This document shows, in pieces, positions 34,381 to 44,543 of a stretch of DNA of 64,000 nt. The notes beneath the pieces are model-generated. The model was not told the origin of the DNA. It saw only the letters and a program-made list of their open reading frames with translations, and made no database searches. A program made the translations under genes and the position numbers. Numbering within the stretch: position 1 is the stretch's first letter; each line of letters begins with the position of its first letter. This DNA comes from Hysterium pulicare CBS 123377 (taxonomy: Eukaryota > Ascomycota > Dothideomycetes > Hysteriales > Hysteriaceae), in the NCBI GenBank assembly GCA_000467715.1, contig AJFK01000385.1, forward strand, positions 1 to 64,000, given 5' to 3'.

Positions 34381-34436
34381 TTCTAGGGCATTCGGTAATT
34401 TGTGATATAATGGAAGGTGGATTGTGCAGATAAATC

Positions 34437-34670
34437 TTATGAGGATTCGAAGGAGAGAAGAGCCTGTTGCGCACCAGGACTATCGGAATCGGGCAAGGGA
34501 ATAAAGCGATTGATTGGTGTATCCGCGTGAGGCTTTGTATTTCCAAAAAGCAGAAGTACCGCGAACTCTTGTGAACGTATATAACTATCAAGAAAACGTT
34601 GTTGTAACATAGCGACCGTTTTTCTATTAAATACATTGCACCTTGACTTCATATAACGATACGATCTCGC
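34437..34670 (-). other. Coding-like stretch upstream of the 34 kb relic
   Basis: A minus-strand open frame reads VFNRKTVAMLQQRFLDSYIR and TPINRFIPLPDSDSPGAQQA. It ends just upstream of the relic at 33876-34380 on the same strand, so it may be part of the same decayed gene in another frame. No family is recognised. Confidence 0.25.
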
Positions 34671-34884
34671 CAATCTAATTCCCACATTCTTTATAAACAG
34701 GAACTCGCCGAGCTAGAAGGCCCAGTATAAAGAACACTAGATTCCGGCAATCGGACCATACTGAGACTGGCCATTCAGATCGCCTGATCCCATTCTCTGA
34801 GCTTTGACCTATCTAGCCCAAACGAGCCCAAACGAGCCTAGACGCATAGATGACTAAGTCTTGCCTACAAAACTCTCCTTCGCC

Positions 34885-35185
34885 TTCGTGTTTCCTCTTC
34901 TTCTTTTCTTCATCTTCTTGGACGTTTTGTGCCGCCCTCCCTAGGGGGCAAACCACCGCGCGTCCAATAGGCTCCCTGGGGAGCAACACCAAGTGTAGTC
35001 CCTGAATTTGGACCCGCAATCACTTTTTGGAATCAGTTCTCTGGCCGCTGGACTTTGTCTATGTCAGAGAACACAGTGTCGCTCGTATTGCACTGCCTCG
35101 GGCTGACGCAAATCTTTTTTTCATTGAGATGGCCAGCTTGTTTCTGGTCACTTGAAGAAGAAAACACTGATGAGCAATGCCATAT
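34885..35185. repeat. Diverged repeat, copy 2 (pairs with 32700-32920)
   Basis: Shares the TTTTTTTCATTG and GAAGAAGAAAAC blocks with the 32.7-32.9 kb segment in the same orientation, with lower similarity between them. Confidence 0.4.
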
Positions 35186-35764
35186 TGCGTTGATTTTGTT
35201 TTGTGTTTCCGATTCCAATTGACCCTGTGATATGACTCTATTGATACTGACTCTGTGATGTGTGCTATCCGGATACTGATTATGGAGTTGGAGCCTGGTT
35301 TTCGGAGACTGTGCGAGCCTTCGACAGCAAAGCGCGCGCAGGCTCACCCGCCAGTGCTCGGGCAGTCTTCACCAGAGCCCCCCCCCGAATCATTCCCAAA
35401 TGCGTAAACAACCAACCCATAACAGAATGAGCGCAATTGCTGACAGGATTACTTCGATAGACTTGAGGTCTAAGCACTGATTAGTTGCGAGTATATTCAA
35501 GAGTTTGGTTTCGATAGTGCATTGTAGTGTCTCTTATTGTTTCTCGGGGCGTGCCATTGATCTCAAGTCTAAGGTGAACCGTCGTAATTTTAAATCGAAG
35601 TGAATGATGACATTTTGGTAAGCCTCAGCTACCCGATGTCCCATTTCGCTTCCACCTCCATCCGTAAAGCCATACGTCCAATCTCTGCTCTCGCACAGCG
35701 TCGAACGCATCATATTACTTTCTCGAGCATAGATCTACCCTGATTATCCCTTTCCTCTATTCAA
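35186..35764. promoter_or_regulatory. Upstream region of the 35.8 kb gene
   Basis: No convincing open frame. The last 120 nt are CT-rich and end in TCCTCTATTCAAATGG at the start codon, as expected for a fungal promoter and leader. A run of C residues lies near 35378. Confidence 0.4.
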
Positions 35765-36712
35765 ATGGCTTCTCCTCTTCTCCCCCAGGATCTCTCCCAG
35801 CAATCCACCCCGACCTCCCTTCAGACCTCCTCCTCTTCCTCCTCTTCTACCGATCTCCTACATACAATCGAACATCGTGTGGGCATCATAAAGAGAGCTT
35901 TTGATGTGATCTGCGAGCAAATGTTCCATACTCCAGTCATTGGCTTGGAGAAAGACACAACTATTGGAGTTCCCTGGCCAGTCTACAACGTTGATATAGA
36001 TGAGGAGGTAGAAAAGGAACTGAAAGAGAATCCTCTCAGGCTCTGTGCTCTTCGAGAAATGTCTGAGGAAGACCGTAAAGCTATATTGAAGTGGAATAAT
36101 TGCGACATGGCATGCTTTTTTATGTGGGATTGGATTCCAATCATTCTGGGAGGTATATTATGGTTTTATGGTCGTCTAATGAGAACAAAGTGCTAATCAC
36201 CTGTAGGTTACATCAAACCTGAAGAAACAACGTGGAAATTTGCATATGTAACGCCCCGGAGAGACGCCAAGCGCCGTTCACGGCCATACCTACTATCCAT
36301 TCATTCCATAATCGAGATATTACTGGTAGATGGAAAGCGTTTTATCATGGACCTCGCTGGGGAACAGTACGATTATGAAGAAGTTCTCCAGCCTCTGGAA
36401 CAATACAATCACAAAGTTCAGTTCTGGGGATACGACGAGCTACGCCCCATGAAAGAGGGATCACCTAGGCTTGACGAAGAGCTCAAAAGGACAGCAGCTT
36501 CCGTTGACCCTAGCCAAGCTGACTGGACGGAGCGAGACGAGTTTGAATGGATGGTGCGCTTTCGGTTGTTAACGATGCTCCGTGGTTGGCTCGACAAGTA
36601 CTCCTCTTCAGGGAAGACATACTCCGAGGATGCTATTCAAGAGCTACTGGAAGAGGTGGTAGCTGTCATCGGCACCACTCGTGAAACGTGGGGTACCTTC
36701 CCGGACCCATAG
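35765..36712 (+). CDS. Unnamed paralogue family, member A
   Basis: A protein of about 297 aa of unknown function, first of five related genes in this window. Exons are 35765-36152 and 36207-36712, with a 54-nt phase-1 intron. The Ser/Thr-rich N-terminus is followed by a helical stretch. Then comes DRKAILKWNNCDMACFF, which corresponds to RKAVVMWNACDNGNLFF in member D and EAILTNNYCDDGNWYFF in member C. The intron falls about ten residues after this motif in every member. Exon 2 carries IHSIIEILLVDGKRFIMDLA followed by GEQYDY, matching the H-S-I-I and D-L-S-G-A-Q-F motif of the others. The C-terminal third is predicted helical and charged. No signal peptide or membrane segment is seen. This is the most diverged copy and stands apart from the tandem group. 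Confidence 0.75.
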
Positions 36713-37155
36713 GACTTTGGGGACGATAGGGGTAGCTGCTTTGGGGTATGGTGGAAAGAAAAAAGAAGAAAAGGGGGTATTTGAAGGATGGGTGAGCATC
36801 TGGAGAACGTCCCAAGAAAAAAAGAGGAGGACCTCAGCAACGAGTTCGCACTTCTACGCAGTGCTGAGGACTAGTAGCCTGTATCCAGGCGAAGCTAAGA
36901 CGAACTCTCTCCATCTCCCTTGTCATACCGGAGCAGGTAGCGACACTGTGCGTCTTTGGCTTGCTCTATGGGAACGGAGCAGAAAGAGCTGGGGCTCCAG
37001 GACCATAGCCTTTCATTTCTTCACTACCATCACTCTAGAATTGGATTGCTGACATGATACAGCTAGGTTATAGCCTCTTTCTGGGGCTGTTCTTGGTTCT
37101 TTTTACCAGGGAATATATTTACATACAGGCCTTCCTTTCCGCGCTTCGCTTACTC
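36713..37155. other. Intergenic region between convergent genes
   Basis: Holds the 3' ends of family member A and the GH2 gene. A plus-strand frame (36681-37052) overlaps the end of member A and is not supported. Confidence 0.45.
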
Positions 37156-39792
37156 CTATCCAGCCTGCAATGTTACCTGGGCTCCTGTTAGACCGTCCGC
37201 GACTGCCGAGACGGTGATACTTCCTGTGCCATTGGCGCGCACAATTGCAAGGGCAAGGCCACTGAATGCTTTCCGCGTGTGAGACGGAAACGCGGTCATA
37301 TCAGTAGGATCCCCGTTGTCCGTCGAAACAATCTGGCCGGGGCCAGAAACGGAAAAGGTAATAGTGTTGTTTGCCCGTGGTACTGTATCCCCATTACTGT
37401 CAACAACGGCGACAGTAATAAAGGAGAGATCATCCCCGCCACTAATAGCAGTACGATCGGCTGTTATATTCAGTTTCGCAGCGTCCCCGACCGTTTTCTT
37501 GCTATCTACCGCCCATTGCACCCCGTTCTTATATGTGATTACGTGTAAGTCGCCTGGTTGGTAAGTCACATTATCCCACCGGAAACGGTATGTATATTGT
37601 GCCTTCTTCAGTCGCCCTGCTGACTTCCCATTTACAAAAAGCTCAGCTTCGTCAGCTGCCGAGAACACGTGAACCGGAGTGACTTGGCCAACTCGGTCGG
37701 GCCATGTCCAGTGCGGAAGAATATGCGCCATGGGAAAGTCGGAGCGCCAATGCGACTGGTACAGGAAGAAGCGGTCTTTCTTAAAGCCTGCCATATCGAT
37801 GATTCCGAAGTATGAGCTCCGGGCTGCGTCGTACGGCGTCGGCTCCCCTACATAGTCCCACCCGGTCCATACAAACTCTCCAGCAACGTACGGATATCTG
37901 TCCTGCTGCCCAAACACCTTATCTGGGGACGATCCCCACGAGGGCGCGTATAGCTCGTAGGAGCTAACCTGCTTGGCCGTAGGGTTTCCGCCCGCGCTGA
38001 CGCCGCCAACAGTCGCGCTATTGGCGCTCGTTACTGGGAATATATACGTGCCACGTGTGCTAAGCACCGAAGAGGTTTCAGTGCTCCATATCATCTTGTT
38101 TGGATATGTCTTGCGGAAACTGGAGAACGAGCCCGAGGTTGAAGTGCCCTTGCCCTCGCCCTGGTAGTTCAGGCCAATAATATCTAGAACATCAGCCATG
38201 GAGCTGCCCGGGGAGGCGGAGTTCATCGCTGCTGTAATCTGCCGCGTTGGGTCCTCATCGCGGACTATGTCTTTGAGCGCCTGGGCAATCGACCCTCCGG
38301 ATGCACCGCTTTGTTCGGGAATTTCGTTACCAATGCTCCAAGCGATGACAGAGGGATGGTTACGATCCCGTCGAATAAATGACCGGAGGTCCGGCTCGTG
38401 CCAATCGGCAAAGATCAAATGGAAGTCATTCGTGGTCTTCTGGTTGTTCCAGCAGTCGAAGATCTCGTCTAGGACCATGAATCCGAGTCGATCAGCATTA
38501 TCAAGCAACTCTGGTGCTGGCGGATTATGCGATGTACGCAGCGCATTACTACCAATCTCTTGTAGCATTTCTAATTGCCGCTCAGAAGCCCGGACGTTGA
38601 ATGCGGATCCTAGAGACCCCAGGTCGTGGTGATTGCAAGTTCCCTGGACCCGCACCGCCTGGTCATTGATTAGGAGCCCCTTATTTGCATCATATGTTAC
38701 AGAGCGGATACCAAATTGAGTCTCGTAGGAGTCGATAACTCCAGATACCCCGTCGGTGGACAAAGTCGTTATCGCGACATATAAATTAGGCTTCTGCGCC
38801 GGCGGTGGCCCCCAGAGTCGCGGGTTCGTTATTGTGACTGAGCTGTTGACAGCCTGTCTGACACTCGCTGCTACATTAGCTGTCGCTTGTGGAAATGTAG
38901 CCACAACGTCACCCTTCGCTTTTCCAGTTACTGGATCAAGTTCATACACCTCGGTGACGATATTGACCTGTCGGCTAGAGTTTCTTTTGTTTTGGACTTC
39001 AACAATTAGATCAAGAGTGGCTGATTGAGCAGAGACAGTTGGTGTTGTAATGTATGTGCCGAACTGGCCTACGTGAGTTGAATCGACCTTGACGAGCCAG
39101 ACGTTTCGGTAGATGCCCGCACCGGGGTACCACCGCGAATTATCCAACGCATTGTCTAGCCGAATAGCTAGCAGGTTGTCGCCAGCTTTCGCGTACGGGG
39201 TGAGGTCCAAACGAAACGAGTTGTAGCCGTATGGCCACCCGCCGACCAGATGGCCGTTGAGCCAGACCGCCGCATAGGACATGGCCCCGTCGATGTCTAA
39301 GAAAACTGACTTGCCAGTGTCAATATCGGCCGAGGTAAATGTCACCTTTCGGCGGTACCAGCCGACTCCATTTGAGGGCAAACGGCCCATCCCGCCGCTG
39401 ACTCCAGGCGCGCCAAAAGGTCCCTTGATGGCCCAGTCATGTGGGACATTGACGGTCTCCCAGGCTCCATCATCAAATGATGCTTGCACGTAACTGACAT
39501 TGCTTCCAGGAGGAGTCCCCGAAGGAGGCTGATGTTTAGCGCCGCTAACGAAGTCGTTGGCCGAGGGAAGAATCCATTGCTTCAGCGTGGTGTAAGACAG
39601 CGAGTCCGGATTCGACGTGAAGCGTGAGAACCTCCAGCCGGCATTCAGACTAATGCGTTCACGGGCCGCGGCTGCAGCTGCAAAGGAACGAGGGTTCTTG
39701 GATGCAAGCGCTCCAACAGATGAGAAATTCGCCAACAGTAGCAGGAGGATGAGCTTGCAGGCGGTATTTGCCATTCGCACGAGAAGCGACAT
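37156..39792 (-). CDS. Secreted glycoside hydrolase family 2 (beta-galactosidase-like)
   Basis: An intronless 878-aa retaining glycosidase, probably extracellular. The signal peptide is hydrophobic (LILLLLLANFSSVGALA, about residues 13-29). The order of domains fits GH2: an N-terminal sugar-binding jelly roll with VNVPHDWAIKGPF and GVGWYRRKVTF, an immunoglobulin-like sandwich, a TIM barrel with GTCNHHDLG and RTSHNPPAPELLD, then C-terminal domains of the DUF4982 and Ig-like types. The acid/base residue is E490 in WSIGNEIPE, and the nucleophile is E572 in IWSTETSS. KPNLYVAITTL and FVWTGWDYVGEPTPYD also fit the family. Beta-galactosidase is the likeliest activity, but beta-glucuronidase or beta-mannosidase cannot be ruled out. 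Lack of introns is unlike most neighbours and would fit an old bacterial origin, which is inference only. Confidence 0.9.
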   Translation of the reverse strand: MSLLVRMANTACKLILLLLLANFSSVGALASKNPRSFAAAAAARERISLNAGWRFSRFTSNPDSLSYTTLKQWILPSANDFVSGAKHQPPSGTPPGSNVSYVQASFDDGAWETVNVPHDWAIKGPFGAPGVSGGMGRLPSNGVGWYRRKVTFTSADIDTGKSVFLDIDGAMSYAAVWLNGHLVGGWPYGYNSFRLDLTPYAKAGDNLLAIRLDNALDNSRWYPGAGIYRNVWLVKVDSTHVGQFGTYITTPTVSAQSATLDLIVEVQNKRNSSRQVNIVTEVYELDPVTGKAKGDVVATFPQATANVAASVRQAVNSSVTITNPRLWGPPPAQKPNLYVAITTLSTDGVSGVIDSYETQFGIRSVTYDANKGLLINDQAVRVQGTCNHHDLGSLGSAFNVRASERQLEMLQEIGSNALRTSHNPPAPELLDNADRLGFMVLDEIFDCWNNQKTTNDFHLIFADWHEPDLRSFIRRDRNHPSVIAWSIGNEIPEQSGASGGSIAQALKDIVRDEDPTRQITAAMNSASPGSSMADVLDIIGLNYQGEGKGTSTSGSFSSFRKTYPNKMIWSTETSSVLSTRGTYIFPVTSANSATVGGVSAGGNPTAKQVSSYELYAPSWGSSPDKVFGQQDRYPYVAGEFVWTGWDYVGEPTPYDAARSSYFGIIDMAGFKKDRFFLYQSHWRSDFPMAHILPHWTWPDRVGQVTPVHVFSAADEAELFVNGKSAGRLKKAQYTYRFRWDNVTYQPGDLHVITYKNGVQWAVDSKKTVGDAAKLNITADRTAISGGDDLSFITVAVVDSNGDTVPRANNTITFSVSGPGQIVSTDNGDPTDMTAFPSHTRKAFSGLALAIVRANGTGSITVSAVADGLTGAQVTLQAG

Positions 39793-41402
39793 CTTTACTG
39801 TTGAGCATGAGCATTTCTGGGACCATCATTAGGAAATGCGTTAGGATCTTATTTAACTTTCAAGCTTGCTCCGTGCACAAAGTTGGTTCGCGGAGGAATT
39901 GCAAATGTGATCGACGTTCTCCCATTGGACCGTCTATTGTGAGAGTACTCTATTAGCATTGAGCCGGGTTAGAAGATAAAGAGTACCGGGATTTTCACGA
40001 TATACTTTCAATCTCTGGATGTTAATTCTCCGGATGTTTCTGATATTATCCGGCAACCCACCCCTGCATGGCCCCGTGCGTGCGAGAACTAACACCGAAT
40101 GTTCGCCTTGCCGGGTTTAAGCAGTGGACCGGAAAATTAAGAGAATTGCCATGACTAAGTATGGAAAAACCGAACGCTTATATCGGTATATTTTCGAAAC
40201 TCTCTAGGCCTGCATCATGAAAGCGGCCTACTCAAAACAAGTTGTCCGAATATAGCGTTGGATCCAGCAATGGATATTGTCTGCATGAAGCTACAGAATA
40301 CTGGAGCAATTCTCTTTCTAGATGTTACGTATGTACGCCTAGTAGTTCTTGTCATTGATGGAAATCAATTATTCTCCATATGTCCAGGGACTTTCCATCC
40401 TGAAACCTCCAAGTAGCCTTTTTCTATCGAATCTGCCGTCTACGTCTTAATCAGTATTAGTTTCCTCAAAACGCGCACCGGTGTGTGTAGGCATATATTG
40501 AAGGGCTCCGAAACGCAAGAGAGATGAGGGATAGAAAAATGAGTATGTTGGAACAGCTGACTAACCATCTGAAAGAGGGGATCTAGTATCAAGAGTGTGG
40601 ACGAGAGTTGATTAGTAGCATGGACGCCGATATGTCTAGGGAAATGGCTGAGATATTGGTATATTGGGCTTCTTCAGGGTCGATGGCATAGTGTAAAAGG
40701 GCGAGGAAAGCATATATGACACAACCAGTCATTTAACTTTTCGACGCGATGGATAGAAAAGAACTTTATCTCGCTATCACGAAACTATCTCTGCAGAGGA
40801 AATCCAAAAATCAATATGCGTTTGATCTATGTCTGTGAGGCTCTACAAAACCAAAATATGCATGAGAGATTCCAATACAATTAAGAACTAGCCTAAAAAT
40901 TATGCAACAGACAATGATTCGTATCTTGAAATGGCTTAGCGCAGATACAAAGGCTTGGCCTACATTGCCGAAGTGAAAGTAGCACGCCCGCACACACTCA
41001 GTCTTCTTCTACCACCAATTTCAACTTCAACTTTCCGAAGCAAACTGAACCACAAGGTACTTTCCTTCCTCTGTAACTTAACCATCCCCCATTTGACTGA
41101 TATGTTGCAGCGCCGCAATAGTGTTAAAAGCAACTCCAAGTTTTCGAGCCCAGCAGTGACCGGTAGGTCAAACCTGAAGTTTCGAAAAGGTACGATTCCA
41201 TTCTTCAACGCCCCATCTTGAAGACTGTGATTCCAAAGCTAAACTTAGTTAGATTCACGTACTGGACGACGTGTGCGAAGCGCACTGGATTTGTGCTCGA
41301 GATCTTGAAGTAAACCTACTGGAGAATATTTGCTAGTGGAAGTTAGAACGAGAGGTTTGTCTCGTGTCTAATTGAATTTCTTACTGCTAACGTGCCTTAT
41401 AG
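39793..41402. other. Long intergenic region with possible spliced leader
   Basis: No supported gene in the first kilobase. From about 41000, plausible intron signals appear (GTACTTTCC...TTGCAG at 41057-41110 and CTAACGTGCCTTATAG ending at 41402). They could belong to 5' untranslated exons of the open frame at 41403. Coding sense here is weak. Confidence 0.35.
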
Positions 41403-42422
41403 ATGTCGACCCCTCATACCCTATTCGACGACCTTCAGTGGACGCATCGCGCAATTCTTGGTGGCTTGGACTTGTCATCGAATTTGGACGTACCTTGGCC
41501 TCCCACTTCATCAATTTACACAGTGAATCCTCGCATCTCCCAGTCAAAGTCAGCATCCGGGCCCACCACAACCGATTCCATTGAACCCATCCTTTCCCTT
41601 TCCTCAAGAGTAAGCCCTCCCGCTCTCAAATTGCAGATGCTTCGACTGATTCGAGATCGTTGCAGATCCGTTGTCCCTACAAGTCTGTATTTTAAGCGAC
41701 AGAGCAACCTTTATGGTGTGAATTTTACCACGCCGGGAGGGCCATCCCAGTATAGTCCTCGATCTACAGGGAGAGGGCGGAGGAGCTTCTTCCAAAAGTT
41801 GGCTCATGGCGCAAAGCATACCCACAACTTTCTACACCAGACACGTGTTTCTCGCGCTTACCGCGGTCGATCTATCTACCTCCAGTACCACTGCAGGCAT
41901 TTCTTCTGGCTTCAGCACTTCTGGCATCAGTATCTCTGAGATCAGCAACGCTGGGGACAGTTTCTCGGGAATCAGTGCATCCAACGGATTTCTCGACCAA
42001 TTTTGTCTCCCGATTTTCTCGAGGCTCCAGAAAAGGAGAGCAAAGAGAAGACAGATACCTTGAGCAAGCTCATCGATAACTACGGACCCGGAGACGCCAA
42101 TGAAACCGATACATCACTTATCGACTGGAAATCCCATGAATGGGATAAATTCATCTGGCTTAGCAGCTTTAGATCATCCGGGAGACCGGGACATGTTCGA
42201 ACGCATGCCGTTCATCGGGATGCAATCAGCATTGCACCCCAGGCACCACTTCCACTTGGTCCGCCATTCGAATATGAGACACCACGTCCACGTTTTGCTC
42301 GTCCGCCAATATCATCGGAAATGTTCTCACATCCGTCCTCATATGGAGATACAAATACTTACTCCAACTCTCTCAACCGCTCACGACCAACTCGAGTGAG
42401 CCGACAATTCAAGAATGGGTAG
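41403..42422 (+). pseudogene. Hypothetical gene or relic, one in-frame stop
   Basis: The frame starts with an ATG placed right after a strong acceptor (CTAACGTGCCTTATAG). It runs 178 codons to a TGA at 41937-41939, then stays open in the same frame to 42422. The product would be basic and Ser/Pro-rich, with GRGRRSFFQKLAHGAKHTHN in the middle and LSKLIDNYGPGDANETD, EWDKFIWLSSF and APQAPLPLGPPFEYETPRPR later. The overlapping frame near 41870-42000 holds a Ser/Gly/Ile-rich repeat. A GTAGGTC donor lies right after NG at 42420, so more exons may follow. The middle part has a diverged nucleotide match at 53342-53442. I recognise no family and cannot tell whether the stop is real or spliced out. Confidence 0.4.
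41776..41880 (+). repeat. Shared segment, copy 1 (pairs with 53342-53442)
   Basis: Strong nucleotide similarity by eye over about 100 nt, including CTTCCAAAAGTTGGCTCATG, ACCCACA and AGACACGTGTTTCTC. Both copies read SFFQKLAH in the plus direction. Confidence 0.7.
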
Positions 42423-42909
42423 GTCTTGTTGTCCAAATTCTTCAAACATCCTAAGCTGAGAACTAACAAGATCTGTCAGAGGCTGCGGTGTTGGTAGGCT
42501 TGAACTTGCGAATGCACACTGCAACCCATTGTATCGAAAAGTTGGTGGGGCTCAGTTTGCCAGTGTAGAAGCAATGGAAAATGTGGTTGTTGTATTTTAC
42601 GTGTCGATTAACAAGAATTATTCTAAGCATTTGGTGTGCCGATATTAAAAACCATCATTGATGTGTCTGGAACGGAGTTTATTGATAAGTGTAACTTCCT
42701 AGACTAGAATTTCCAGAGCAATTATGAAGAGATTTCTTCCTTTCTTTTGACTTCTCCCTCCACGATTGTTATCTCTCTATCACCGTCCCTAAACTACCAC
42801 GAGCGTCCAACTGTCTCCGCTTCAATGTTCCTCCCGTTTCAATATTGAGCTTTGAAACTACTCCCTCTGCACTGAGCCATCACATTCTTTGTCTGACGTA
42901 GGATTTGTG

Positions 42910-43345
42910 GTCGCATTTGTTAAGGGCGCACCCATTGGAATAGGCGTGTAGTGAGCTGTACGAACGAGTACTAAGTGTTCTTAGCTTGCTTCTTGGGATC
43001 TTGATGAGTGTAGCACGGAAGTTGATTACGGTTGCTGCAGTTTTTCAGTGGGAGCGGCCATTGCCTGGTGCCAGACGCAAGTTTGAACAAGCGCTGCGTC
43101 GTCTTTTTGCTGCTTTTGATCCTGGTTCTCAGTGCTTCTGTTCTTCGACCGCAACTTTTTCGTGGGGCTTCGTATCGCATTTTTGGGAACCGCATCTCAT
43201 CGGAATAGGCGTGTAGTGAGCTGGACGAACGAGTACTAAGAGTTTTGTCAGCTTGAAATCTTGAGAATTGTGGCACAGAAGTTGCATTACGGTTGCTGTA
43301 GTTTTAAGTAAGAGCGGCCGTTTGCTGGTGTCAAGCGCAAAGGCT
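42910..43345. repeat. Direct repeat, two copies, period about 265 nt
   Basis: GGAATAGGCGTGTAGTGAGC occurs at 42937 and again at 43202, each followed by ACGAACGAGTACTAAG, a CAGAAGTTG/CGGAAGTTG block, ATTACGGTTGCTG and AGAGCGGCC/GGAGCGGCC. The second copy ends near 43345. The unit does not encode a clear protein. Confidence 0.75.
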
Positions 43346-44159
43346 GAAACTGCCGGCTTGATGGTGTAATCCATGTCGTGATCCATATTTTGGAGAGCCA
43401 TGCCGGGATTGCGCAGGCTCGATAGTGGTCGAGGTACCTTTTGCGCTTATGAAGCAGGCTCACACTATTTCCACCGCAGCCTTCTTAATAGCGTTAGTAG
43501 CTGGTGTCACAGCGCGATAGGATGAGGTCGAATGAGTACCTTGTTGGCTGATTGTCACACGGCCACCGTTGTCAACCCAGGAGTTGCAGTCTGAATCCAT
43601 CTAGTCCTCTTCCATCAAGTCATCGTAAGTTGTCATGAAGCTGGAGCCTAGGTTATAACGTCATTAACTGAACAGGGCTCCGAGGTTATTTTGGTTGTAA
43701 AGATAGGCCCTACTTCCTTCCTCGGGCATAAAGTAGGGGCAGAGAGTGGGAGAGATGTGGGTACGTTGATGAGCGGTTCTTGAGGTGGAAGTAGTGTATT
43801 GGCGCAGTGTGGGCAGGGAAATAATTTTAGCAACTTATGTTTGCGGAGTATGGCCTTGGCATTTTTACCAACGAGTGCGGTACGGCATGCAAAAAGTACG
43901 CGTCTCATTTATACAGCTATGAAAATATTTAAAGGCATTCTACTTTATCTTACAATGGCAGGCTCAATAACCCTTATGCTATCCTTCACACAATCCTAGT
44001 CTCAACGACTTAAAGTATTGCAGCGAGGCTATCCTGGCAGTACGAATGAAAAGTTACGGCTAACGAATATTAAGAAATCGATATTATCACAAGCCCAGGC
44101 AATTGGACACCGTGTTAGTATAGAGCTTCTTCCCACTCTACTCATATAAGAACTGGATA
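43346..44159. other. Gene-poor region
   Basis: Holds a minus-strand frame of 86 codons (43648-43908) with one CPHC motif. This is too little to call a gene. No repeats noted. Confidence 0.35.
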
Positions 44160-44543
44160 ATGTCTATAACAGAATCCCAAATTCTCTTTATCGGTATCTC
44201 CCAGCTCCAGAATCGCTCTCGCCTAACTATCGCCTTAAACACAAACCATACAACATCACGCTTTGTTCTCCCACAGTCTCAGCACGAAATCCATGTCAGT
44301 TGTATCTTCGCGAGAAGACGAATACCCAAGGATGCTTTTCGCATTTACAAAGGAGCGACACTAGTCGACATCCAAGAACCGGGCGAGTCGTCTACGAGCG
44401 TTATGAGCCCGAGTCGGGCAGACAAGTCTGAGTTCTGGAAATACATTATTGTTCAAAATCCAGGCTGGAGGGTACCACCATATCCCTCCACCCCCACACG
44501 ATTAGAACAAGAAAAAGGAGCTCAGGAGAACACTGCGGATTGA
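44160..44543 (+). CDS. Hypothetical 127-aa protein (uncertain)
   Basis: An open frame from ATG with mixed, protein-like composition (SQLQNRSRLTIALNTNHTTS, DKSEFWKYIIVQNPGWRVPP). No signal peptide, membrane segment or known domain is seen. Because the surrounding region is full of relics, this could be chance or part of a broken gene. Confidence 0.3.
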   Translation: MSITESQILFIGISQLQNRSRLTIALNTNHTTSRFVLPQSQHEIHVSCIFARRRIPKDAFRIYKGATLVDIQEPGESSTSVMSPSRADKSEFWKYIIVQNPGWRVPPYPSTPTRLEQEKGAQENTAD

